Shown piece by piece: positions 11,225 through 21,267 of a stretch of DNA of 64,000 nt (positions are counted from its first letter, which is position 1; each line of letters starts with the position of its first letter). A model generated the notes under the pieces. It was not told the DNA's origin, did not search any database, and saw nothing but the letters and a program-made list of their open reading frames with translations. Made by a program: the position numbers and the translations under genes. This stretch comes from Podaxis mareebaensis (taxonomy: Eukaryota > Basidiomycota > Agaricomycetes > Agaricales > Agaricaceae), in NCBI GenBank assembly GCA_018524725.1, contig JAEUWP010000470.1, forward strand, positions 682,001 through 746,000. Direction: 5' to 3'.

Positions 11225-11785
11225 TTATATAGATGATACTATTGAACCCTCTAACTTGAGATCGTATACCGTGATTCTTCCAAAGAAATCTGAGCTCTCC
11301 TCAAAGACGAATTTGATCGCCTTTGTAGCATTCATTATGACGTCAGGATTGCCTGACTGGAGGTCGAATGTCTGCCGTCGATTGACATCTTCAGGATATA
11401 TATTCGCAAAGGGTTGCCATTCTTTCGTCAGCTCGGTCGAGCGAGGGACTTGGACTGAACAGCGAGTCCCCACAAAACCTCCTTGAAAGACCAATGATAC
11501 ACGCCTGGGTATTACGGAATTTTCAAAGTTGAGCTGGATGAATTGTGGCAAGCCCTACGGTCCGATGAGCACACAATGCTAGCTGGCCTGTGGAAACCGC
11601 TGACCTGTTGGGATGTCCAGCAAGTTTCTATATTTCCATCAGTCAAATTTTTCTTGCCCGTTGATTTATCTAGCGTCGAGCTGACTCTGTGAGAGATTAG
11701 TCAATCGTGCTCGTCGAGATTTCAGGATGAGTAATCACTTGATTATAGTATTGCCGTCGACCAAAGAGACAAGGTCGCTTGCCAT
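11225..11785 (-). CDS. NR2C2AP-like protein (discoidin-type fold)
   Basis: Three exons (11785-11739, 11686-11605, 11554-11225) give 152 aa. The order SSTLDKSTGKKNLTDGN, ETCWTS, PQFIQLNFE, VSLVFQGGFVGTRC, YPEDVNRRQTF and FEESSDFFGRITVYDLKLEG follows the whole length of animal NR2C2-associated protein, which is built on an F5/8-type (discoidin) beta-sandwich. The YPED(V/N)N..QTF and FEESSDFFGR motifs are diagnostic. The fungal partner is unknown; a nuclear receptor role cannot apply in fungi. The start is 106 bp from the divergent phosphatase gene. Confidence 0.85.
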
Positions 11786-11891
11786 GAACTCGGAGAAAGA
11801 AGAGATTGGATAAGTTGATCGTGCGAACAAGCCGGCGATCACTCGCTCAACTTCGTAGATCTGATATCATTGTCTTCCAGCTCACTCACCC

Positions 11892-13181
11892 ATGTCTTCT
11901 TACCCTAACAAGCTTCCAGCATGGCTCGGCAACGCTTATACAGAATCACACATTAGCTTGGCCCTTGCAACGCTTGCAGAGCGCGAAAACATTCGATCGA
12001 TTAGCCGGCGGGGACCACGAAAACTATCAACTTCTCCCAGTAGCAGCCCCCGGTCGTCGCCCACTCGGAATAAAATTCCACAGGCATACTATGATTACTA
12101 CTCCGTTACCACTGCGAACAATAAACAAAACTCGCACAGCAATCGCTACCTAGATATCGTGCCGTATGACCGCACCCGCGTGGTCGTTGCAAACGGAAAC
12201 AGCGTGGGGAGGTACCTGAATGCCAATTGGGTACTCGAACGCTATGGGCACAAGTGGTGGATAGCGACACAGGCACCACTACCCACGACAGCACATGCAT
12301 TCCTCAGCCTAATCCTTCAACCGATTCCAAAGCCTCCCAATACCCCATCCTCCCCACCCACATCGCAGGAAGACGTGGAGATGTCTGCATCTTCTTACGA
12401 GTCAAGCCGAATTCGGACAGTTGTCCAATTAACAAAGAACATGGAGAGAACGAGAATCAAAGCCCACCCATATTTTCCCACTGAGGTCGGCAAATCGCTC
12501 ATTGTATCTCCCGATCCCGGGCTGTCAGCCCCGGCGCTTAAAGTCACCCTCTTGCAAACCCATGACCACGAGGATGCCCAGTGCATCCGTAGCACTATCG
12601 CAATCACGCCTGTCAGTTCTACTTCGACAGTTCAAGACTCTGCACAAATACACTCCCGCGGAGATGAGGGTGAGAGTGCAGATGTTTACGGGAGAAAGGA
12701 TTGCGAGGACAAGGTGGTCATCTTCCAACACTTGCTATACACTGCCTGGCCAGATCACGGTGTTCCCGAGGACAAAGATCGCACTAGTCTACTCGCTTTT
12801 CTGAAGCTTGTAGACCGAGTGAACAGGGATATATGCAATTACCCACCAATGTCACCTAATGCAAACCAGAAACAGTACGATCCTGATCCTCCTGTCATCG
12901 TGGGCTGTTCTGCGGGCGTTGGGCGGACCGGTTCCTTCATTGCACTGTCCTCACTCTTGCGGCATAGTGGCTTCTTGCTACCTGCCGCGAACCCGACAGC
13001 TGCATCTGTCATTCCTCCTTCTCCTCTCGGTTCCCTACCCGATGCTCTTGTCGGAGATCTTGTGGTGGAGGAGATCGACTTTTTAAGGGAACAACGACCT
13101 CGCATGGTGGAAAGACCGGAACAAACTCTGCTCGTGTATGAACTTCTGATTGATGCCTTTCAAAAGCACGAAAACCTCTAG
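11892..13181 (+). CDS. Protein tyrosine phosphatase, classical (PTPc) fold
   Basis: A single exon gives 429 aa. Motifs in order: NRYLDIVPYDRTRVVV (about residues 85-100), YLNANWV, IATQAPLPTTAHAF, TVVQLTKNMERTRIKAHPYF, the WPD loop YTAWPDHGVPED (about residue 285), the P-loop VIVGCSAGVGRTGSF (Cys339) and a closing IDFLREQRPRMVERPEQ matching the usual Q-loop. The catalytic Cys and Arg and the WPD Asp are present, but the P-loop His normally just before the Cys (HCSAG) is Gly338. Low-complexity inserts separate the motifs. It is one of only three genes in the window with no introns. Confidence 0.88.
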   Translation: MSSYPNKLPAWLGNAYTESHISLALATLAERENIRSISRRGPRKLSTSPSSSPRSSPTRNKIPQAYYDYYSVTTANNKQNSHSNRYLDIVPYDRTRVVVANGNSVGRYLNANWVLERYGHKWWIATQAPLPTTAHAFLSLILQPIPKPPNTPSSPPTSQEDVEMSASSYESSRIRTVVQLTKNMERTRIKAHPYFPTEVGKSLIVSPDPGLSAPALKVTLLQTHDHEDAQCIRSTIAITPVSSTSTVQDSAQIHSRGDEGESADVYGRKDCEDKVVIFQHLLYTAWPDHGVPEDKDRTSLLAFLKLVDRVNRDICNYPPMSPNANQKQYDPDPPVIVGCSAGVGRTGSFIALSSLLRHSGFLLPAANPTAASVIPPSPLGSLPDALVGDLVVEEIDFLREQRPRMVERPEQTLLVYELLIDAFQKHENL

Positions 13182-13784
13182 AAGTAATCACTTTCCGCCG
13201 TTGATATCAGTCTTGGCAAGGCTGAGGACTAATCTTGATTCCTGTTCGTTCCTTGTGCTTATGCAAGCGATTTTCACCCAGTGACATGATAAACATGAAT
13301 CAGATATTTATAATTGTGTTAGTTCCGAAGGTAGGCAGGATGCCTTCGCAACTCCCATCTATCCACGCTGTGGAACTGCCGCTTGTTGTCAGAGAGACCA
13401 TGACACTCCCTTCTAGTGGATTTGGGATCGACGCCCTCGAGTTACAAAACATCTCTTTTCATATTATTCTTTCCCATTGTCACAAGTCTGGGCTTAGGCT
13501 AGGGGGATGGCGTTGTGTCAGGCGACAGCTTCTTGGAGTGTGCTATCACTGCTGTGTAATAAATCCTTAATCAAGTACACCCTTGTTACCAGAATTGAAC
13601 AACGCCTGGCGACCGTTGATAAAGAGCGTCAGCAGACGTCATGAGCACTGAATCTGGGAAAGTGTCAACCGAAGAGAATCCCACGAGAATCTCACATCGG
13701 CATCGGGGACTGGGAGCTGATATAAGATATAAGTCATTATCGCAGCTGTCACGAACTGGATAAAAAGGAGAAATCACCAAAGGC
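13182..13784. other. Intergenic stretch
   Basis: Both strands were read. Only short frames with no family resemblance occur. It probably holds the 3' end of the phosphatase gene and the promoter of the next gene. Confidence 0.4.
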
Positions 13785-15272
13785 ATGTTAAGTCGGCTTT
13801 CGTTTCATCGACCATACGCTAGGGTTTCCCAACTACTTTCTCATTTTCACCTCCGAAGATCATCCACAAGCTCTACCATGGCTTTCCCCGACACTGTTGA
13901 GGCCATTACTATCCAACATGTATGTTGTCCAGTCGGCGTTCTCACTTGCGCTCTGGTTGTTGATGCCGGCATCCATTCCAGACAGGGGGTATCGAAGTGA
14001 TCGAGAAAACGACGCGCCCATTTCCGAAAGTCAACCCCGGAGATGTCGTTATCAAGGTCCGCGATGAAATGGGATCCCTTGTCCGGTACGGAAGCTTACG
14101 GTCTTCACCTGGGCTCGTTATTCTAGGTCGAATATGGCGGGGTCAACTTTATCGACACTTATTTCCGGTATGTGGTCACCTCTTCGAGTGACTGTGATTG
14201 TACTCACTGGTAAACCGATAATTAGTTCTGGTTTATACCCGCTGAAGGAATTCCCTGCTATCATCGGCAAGGAGACAGCTGGTACCATTGTCGCACTGCC
14301 CACGGACCCGGCTGTTCTGAACAACGAAACTTTTAAGAAGAATAATTTTGTTGTGGGAAAGAAGGTCGCCGCGGTAAGTTTATCGAGATACCAAGGATCG
14401 TCTAGGGCCAGGATGTTCTGATCCCTCGCGCAAGGATTTCAACGGAAGCCATGCAACCTATATATCTGTTCCTTGGAAGTTCGTATACCCTATTCCAGAC
14501 GATGTCTCAACTCGGACTGGCGCTGCTGCCATGCTGCAAGGCCTGACGGCATTGACCTTCTTCGAAGAGGCATACAAGGTCAAGAAGGGCGATACTATTC
14601 TTGTCCACACTGTTGCGGGTGGTCTTGGCCTGCTGTTCGCCCAGCTTGGTCGACGCATTGGCGCTACCATAATCGGGACGACCTCAACGCCGGAGAAGGC
14701 TGAGCTCGCCAAGGCTCATGGCGCAACTCATGTCATTCTCTACAAGAAGGAGGATACTGTACAGCGGGTGCTGGAATTGACGAACGGTGAGGGAGTTGAT
14801 GCCATATTTGATGGTGTTGGAAAGACAACGTGAGTGGTCTCAATGACGTGCTGGTCACGGCCCAGAATTGAATGGACGTGCTCCCATGAACAGGTTTGAT
14901 AATAACTTCAAGATGATCAAACGCAAGGGCACAATTGTTTCCGTTGGAAACGCCTCAGGTGCAGTTGAACCTTTCTCATTGCTGAGACTTGTGGAAAAGA
15001 ATGTCAAGTTGTTGCGTCCTACGTCAGTTTTATCTTACTGTTCTTGTGGCGTCATCCGCTAAGGTGTATCATCTAGAATGTCTAACTATGTCTACACACC
15101 TGAGGAAGCATACCATTATGGTCGGGAAGTCTTCAAACTTGTGAAAGATGGATCCTTGAAAACCAACATCTATAAAGAGTATCCATTCACAGCGGAAGGT
15201 GTTCAGCAAGCCCACCGAGACTTGACGGGGGGAAAGACGATGGGTAAGCTGTTGATCAAAATTTCTGACTGA
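13785..15272 (+). CDS. NADPH quinone oxidoreductase (zeta-crystallin/QOR, MDR superfamily)
   Basis: Seven exons (13785-13919, 13982-14056, 14127-14167, 14226-14373, 14435-14829, 14894-15022, 15077-15272) give 372 aa. The MDR catalytic domain has DVVIKVEYGGVNFIDTYFR, GLYP and FPAIIGKETAGTIV. The nucleotide-binding motif is VAGGLGLLFAQLGRRIGATI, with GVDAIFDGVG and the QOR-typical tail TNIYKEYPFTAEGVQQAHRD then LTGGKTMGKLLI. No zinc ligands are seen, as expected for QOR. Two in-frame ATGs are possible: 13785 gives a 31-residue Arg/Ser-rich extension like a mitochondrial presequence, while 13878 (accATGG context) gives MAFPDTVEAI, the usual cytosolic start. Confidence 0.9.
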
Positions 15273-15749
15273 ATTGCGCGAGGGGGTGAAGAGCACAGAA
15301 GTGACTTGATGTAATCGTTGTTACAGTAATGCAGTGAGGACCAAATATACTTGTCTACGAGCTGTATTATTATGAGAGCTTTGTGCAACTCTTTTGTGAA
15401 TGCTGAAGTGCCGAAAACCATGTATTACGTAAGACAGAGTCCAATCTTCACAGTAACCACACACACCTCTTCAGTTTCCTCAACCCTTACCGATCCAACA
15501 ACCAACATATCAAGAGTCGCAATATATACGACCCACGAAACGACACGAATCTATCACCCGTCATAGGAGCGCAACGATAGCGGAGTCGAGGTGATATCAC
15601 GGAATCCTGTATACATCAGAGTGGACCTCTTCAACATCGATAGCCTTCATTCACCTTCATTCAGTGTCTGTATGTTCCACAATGTTATCTGAGATTCTGC
15701 AATAACCTGGCGTTTTTTATGCGTAGCAGTTTAATTACTACCGCATTAA
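15273..15749. other. Intergenic stretch
   Basis: No supported gene on either strand; AT-rich just before the UBP2 start codon. Confidence 0.4.
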
Positions 15750-18700
15750 ATGGAGAACCAAGAAAGTCCCAGACCGCGCCGACCACTTCCAGTTCCTGGG
15801 GCCACGAAGTCATCACCAGCCCAGAGGCCTAACACACCGATAGACGAATCCATTCCTCCAAGCTCATTCTACTCCTCCAATACCCAAGCATCTCACTCTC
15901 TCCCAAGTCGTCCTAAGAATGTGGGGTCCAGCAATACCCTCGCTTATACCGTTGTCCCTGACCAGCACTCCAACGACTACCGTGAACCGGAACTCGTTAC
16001 AACCCAAGATGATGATGGGGATTCAGTTCCACCTTTAGCAGCTCCCAACGATACAGGGGGAAGTTGGACAACGGACAGCTGGAATCAGAACTTCGATATC
16101 AGCCAGTGGACGAATGCGAACGCGTCATCGGGGTGGGATAACAACTTCAGTGGCGCAGGTTATTACACCTCAAAAACTACGGATGATGTTCCTATAAGTG
16201 GTAGGCAGGAATATGAGGAGAAGAACTGGTGGGATCCCGAGGTTCGTGCAAGCAACAAACGACCAGGACCTGGCATTCTGCCGCCCGTGCTATTGGAAGA
16301 ATTGCACGACTCGGACCATTCACTCTTCTCTGTCAGTGTCACCAATCCAGATGTCCACCTGCGACCACCATCCGAGAACCCGAACTCCTCCAGTCCAACT
16401 CCTCCAGGGACTTCCAGTACGCCTCTGTACACTGCACCACCGACCGAAGACGAAGTCCGGACCTCCATACCACACCCCAATGCTTACTACTGTCCCAGAG
16501 AGAACGGATGGGTCATCCTGAGCTGGAAGTCGTCCTCCATCACCCCACCTCTCGCTCGATCCTTCGAGAACTCCGATCATCCTCCATTACCCAGCCAATC
16601 GTGGAGGAAACAGACAATAACTTGTATTGGAGATGAAGGAGGGAAGTCCAACAAAACACATCATTTTCACAAGTACTCCAAGGCTGTCGATGCCCTCAAG
16701 TTGGTACCGCCGCTCAAAGTTGACGATTGGGACACGGAAACTATCAAAGCCAAAAGGCGAGTAGCTGCTCCTGAGGGTCATACAAAAGACGCTACGCCAG
16801 AACGCGAGGATACTCAGTCTAAGGCTGAGGAGGGCAAATTGCTCGATCTCTATATGTGCTGTCAATGCTCTTTTTATTGCGTCGCTTCCGACCTCATTCC
16901 CGGTGTTATTCCTCGAAAATACCTGGACGCTTGGATAAAAGACAAGAAGTCCAATCCACCTCCTGGGAAGACTGGGGAGCAGGCTGCCGTTATTGCACTT
17001 GAGACCATAATGCTGTACGTTAACTTGATGTTTTCCTTGGAGAAATCACTGAGGATTTGTAGTGCTTTGGAAAACATACTATGGAAGGGTGAAGTCCGGG
17101 CCCTTAAAGTTAATTCTGCTAGCAATACATTCCAATCAAAGGTTGGTTGGAATTCCATTACGTACGTCTATAATCAACAGTGTTCTCCCTACATTTCGTC
17201 CTTATACATATCTCCAGACAACGGATATTTCAGATACTTGGTTTCACGGAAGATGCCAGTGGCAGCGAGCTCCTCCTTTCGCCGCCAAATGTTCAGCACG
17301 CACACCATTCCGGTCGAGTAATGAGGCGCAAACTGCTTCGGGCTTGGGTAGAAACAGGAGCGTGGCTTGAGCATTTCCGCAGGAAATACTGTGGGTCTTC
17401 CGAACACCGATATTGCCTAGAGACTAAGGCTTGATAGATCCAGCGTTGAAGGCATTAAAGGACTTCAAAATGCGTACAATTCACGTGAAGATCGACAACG
17501 CCAGAGAAATGTACCAGGAGCAACTAGGTGGACATCCTAACCAGAGTGTGTTGTTCTGTCTTCCGCGTCACGAAAATGGATTGCTGAAATGTTTTCAGTA
17601 CCTCGGAATGAACTTTCGATGGCATTAACGGATGCACTGACCCCCGTCGAAAATTCTATCGTTGCACTGGGACTGACATTCAAAACATATTCGCCTGGCA
17701 AGTCGAGCCCTCATACCGAAAGATACCATGCCTCATATAAATTCTATCAGAGCTTCTTGCATTCGGCTACTTGGCCCAGTGTCGCTGTGATCCCGCCAAC
17801 ACGGTCGTATACTTCACCCACCTCACCAATATTGTGCGAGCCATTGAAACAAGCGGGGAGCCATCACCGCAGTTGCAAGATCTTCTTATATCTGAAAGCA
17901 CACGCGACAGATTTGCCACGGAAGACCTGGAGAAGGCCGCCTCCGTTCTTGGATTTGGCATGGACCGTGATTTGGGCGTTGAACTAGATGATGACGTGGA
18001 AGATGAATTCATTGAAAACGCTTGGAAGGAGGCTATCAAGAAGTCCTGGAAAGACCCTGAATGTGGCACCGATTTACAGAGGGAGGCGAATGAGGCGCTA
18101 CGGATAATCGCTGAGGCAAAAGGCAGAACCAAGTTACGAGAAATCTGGCAGACCAAGAAGAATAGCGTAATGAACCCTGATCGTGCATACAAGGTTTTAG
18201 AGGTCCCAGACGCTGTCGATGATAACATGTTGCTCACTGTCTTCGCCATGCGAGTATGTGGAATCCATTCTTTGTTTGAAGAGCACCACCTGACATCGTC
18301 ATAGATTGAAGAAAGACCGACTCAAATAGATACTATGCGCGAGGCCTTGAGTGTTATTGCGGAGATCAGGGATAGCGAGCGTCTACGTCAGTTCTTACTG
18401 TCTGGTCAAGATCGTGAGTCCGTCTCTATGTTCAAAGAACTGGCGCATGAACCCGAAAAAAACAGCTGGGGACATCAGAGCGGAAATCAGTCCAGATTTC
18501 CCAAGAGGCCTCAATCAGCTTGGGAACACGTGCTACCTCAATTCGTTACTTCAAGTATGTGCCTCATAAATCTGCGTTTCGCTGTAAATGACGGCCATTT
18601 CTAGTATTTCTACACCATCAAGGATCTACGGGAGGCTGTCATGTCAACAACGAAGCTTGATGTGCCGCTGGAAGAGGAAAAGCTTACAGATGATGACCTT

Positions 18701-20631
18701 AAGAGGCACAGAGTTGGAGGCCGCCTAGTGACACGACGCGAAATCATCAGGTCAAAGAAATGTACGTCGCGGCAGTTGGAAGTCGCAGCCCAAATTGACG
18801 TTCCTTATAGTCCTTAGTCAGTTGGCTGACCTGTTCTCGAATCTCGAGTACTGCAAAGCAGCGGCTGTCACCCCTACGATCGAGCTGGCAAAGCTTGCGT
18901 TGATCACATCCAGAGATGAAGAGGATGATGAACTTGAGAAAGGCGGGACTGATTCTTCTAATGATACCGACGCAACGTTGGTTGACGATGGGGTATCTCG
19001 ACCTTCCTTGACAGGTCAATCATATGAAGCATCTCGATCTCCTCCGCAATCGCCCGACTCTGTACTCGGGAAACGGGCGCGCGATGAGAAGAAGACGGCG
19101 GATATGGAGGTTGACAGCCCGATATGCGAAAGCCCCAAGGACAAGGAAGGCTTCGTCTTTGTCACATCGCCTCCGCGAACATCCCAGAAGCCACTTGAGG
19201 ATTCAGCTCCAGAATCTTCCTCGTCCAAACGGCAGGACGGACAGCAGGACGTCGAGATGCGTAACGCTACTCCTTCGCAGAAACCGCCACCACTGCCTCC
19301 CAGAAGGAAACCAGAACCGTCATCCTCGGAGATGATGTTCGGTGTGTAAACGATCGTATCCTGCTACCTCTGACTTTCTAACTCGAGTTCGGCAGGGAAA
19401 CAACATGATGTTGCGGAATGCATGGATAACTGCATGTTTCAAATTGAGACAGCACTCCTGAAATTTAGTGGAAATGGAGAGACAGAAGGGAAAAGTTCGG
19501 AGAAGGCTGGTGTCGTCAAGAGGTAAGTGTCGTGCAGGTTGTTGTTATTTCTGTTATGCTGAAACACTGCCAGACTTTTCTTTGGAAAAATCAAACAACG
19601 TCTTACCGGAATCACCGATGCTCGCCAATCTCGTGCTTCAGTCCATGATAAAACCGACCTGTTCTCTCACCTTCCCGTGAACGTAGCTGAAGATGGCATT
19701 GACATCTATGATGGGCTGAGCGGATATTTCGATGACGTCGTAGATTTCCAAGGGAAAAAAGCACGGATGGAAATGTCACTACTTGAGCTCCCACCCATCC
19801 TCCAAATTCAGCTTCAAGTGAGTTGAGGCGTAAAATTTTTGGGCATCCAAGGGCTGAATTTTTCCTTTAGCGAGTGCAATTCAACCGGGAAACTCTACAA
19901 CCATACAAGTCTCAAGCCTATGTCAAATTCTGGGAGACAATCTATCTAGATAGGTTCATGGACGACGTTGAACCCCAGAAGAAGATCAAGTCAAAGGCTC
20001 TACAGTCGGAATTGAATGAATGTAGGGAGCAGTTGAGGATTCTTTCTGAGGGCAAGGTAGATCCGGCCTCTCTCCTCGTTATCCTCAAATTAACAAACCT
20101 CACATAGAACTCGCCCTTTGCTACTTCGATCGAGCAAAGCATTAGCTTCCTCTCCGGCCTTGAGAATGGTTCTGAGATTGGCGTCGATGATGACCTTCTC
20201 TTTCATCTCGACAAGGAGAGGACTCATGTGTTAGAGGAAATAGAGCGGTTGCGTCAACGTGCGAAAGCGTTGAAAGATGAGCTGGAGGATCTTTGGAGTA
20301 CTTCGCGGACGGTGGAATATGAACTCACATCCGTGTTCATCCACCGGGGTTCTTCTCCATCCTGGGGTCACTACTTCTTCTACTCAAGACACCTACCGGA
20401 TGCACCCAACTCGTGGTTTAAGTACAATGATTCTGATGTTAGCTTGGTTTCGAAGGACGAGGTTCTTGCGGATACCACAGGCTCAACGGCAAATCCATAT
20501 CTAGTATGTGCAGCATCCCCCGTATCTTTGAGAAGCGCTGATCTGTGTACTTGCAGCTTGTGTTTGCCCGGAAAGGATCCAACGTTGTGGACACCGTGAA
20601 GCGATTCAGACCGGATATAGAGAACAACTAA
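15750..20631 (+). CDS. UBP2: Ubiquitin carboxyl-terminal hydrolase, UBP2 type
   Basis: Cysteine-protease deubiquitinase. Fifteen exons: 15750-17014, 17063-17161, 17218-17390, 17438-17545, 17599-17697, 17751-18253, 18305-18413, 18466-18554, 18605-18761, 18811-19341, 19396-19522, 19574-19817, 19871-20056, 20108-20503 and 20557-20631. The product is 1386 aa. The first ~400 residues are disordered and proline-rich. A UBP2-type region follows, with LYMCCQCSFYCVASDLIPG, QSKVGWNS, GYLAQCRCDP and LGFGMDRDLGV. The Cys box is GLNQLGNTCYLNSLLQ (Cys808) and the His box SWGHYFFYSR (near residue 1317). The large insert between them carries FGKQHDVAECMDNC. Intron 5 (17698-17750) is GC-AG with a GCAAGT donor. 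The stop codons at 17391-17437 are intronic: a 47-nt intron restores frame. Confidence 0.93.
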
Positions 20632-20815
20632 TGGACTCGTTTTGTATACCACATGCATTTGTAACACCAGCGGCTTTGAGCACCCTGCATGATATTCTTT
20701 GTACATATATATCGCAGTAATGAACTTGGGTTCCCAAGCCACCTCTGGGAATATCTGAAATCTTTTTTGTCAAGGGACTACCAAGGACAAGATGACGCAG
20801 AGATTGCACCTGCCA

Positions 20816-21157
20816 TCAGCCTCCGGACTGTTTCAAGCTATTGTCGGTTTTGTCCTCCGTGGCAGCTTCTGGAGGTCGTTCGTTCACAGGATCCTTTTCA
20901 AGGGCTGTCAGAAGCATGTCTAGGTTTTCAATGAGCCCGTCTAATCGCTCCTCCACGCCCTTCGCTACACCATCAGCCGCAGTCAGCCTTTTCAATAGCT
21001 CTGCGACTTGCGAGTCGTCACCATCTTCAGGTGGATCATCTCGACAGTGAGTGAGGAGAGCGGCTAGTTCTGCGATATCCGACTCCAGATCGACGGGCGG
21101 ATTGTGGGGAGTTGAGTCAGGTTTTGCGTCGCCCTGAACGTGCTTGTCGAGGGCCAT
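20816..21157 (-). CDS. Small acidic helical protein, unknown function
   Basis: A single exon gives 113 aa from the ATG at 21157 (MALDKHVQGDAKPD). The middle is leucine-rich and could form an alpha-helical or coiled-coil segment: DIAELAALLTHC, VAELLKRLTAADGV and RLDGLIENLDMLLTALEKD. The protein is strongly acidic, with a disordered C-terminus. I do not recognise the family. A short helical subunit of a larger complex is one possibility, as an inference only. It is divergent from THO1, with 110 bp between start codons, and its stop lies 184 bp beyond the convergent UBP2 stop. Confidence 0.6.
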   Translation of the reverse strand: MALDKHVQGDAKPDSTPHNPPVDLESDIAELAALLTHCRDDPPEDGDDSQVAELLKRLTAADGVAKGVEERLDGLIENLDMLLTALEKDPVNERPPEAATEDKTDNSLKQSGG

Positions 21158-21267
21158 TTGTGATCTTTGTGGGCTGTACGTACGGCCCAATCGAAACAAT
21201 TGCCACAATAAGTATACGTCACATTACAACAGCCGTTGTTGCAAAACTCCGACGCGACACAACTGCC

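Noticed and set aside
17391..17437. Stop codons and an apparent frameshift inside the UBP2 gene
   Set aside because: A 47-nt GT-AG intron fits exactly here and restores the frame (FRRKY to YPALKALKDF), so the gene is not broken.
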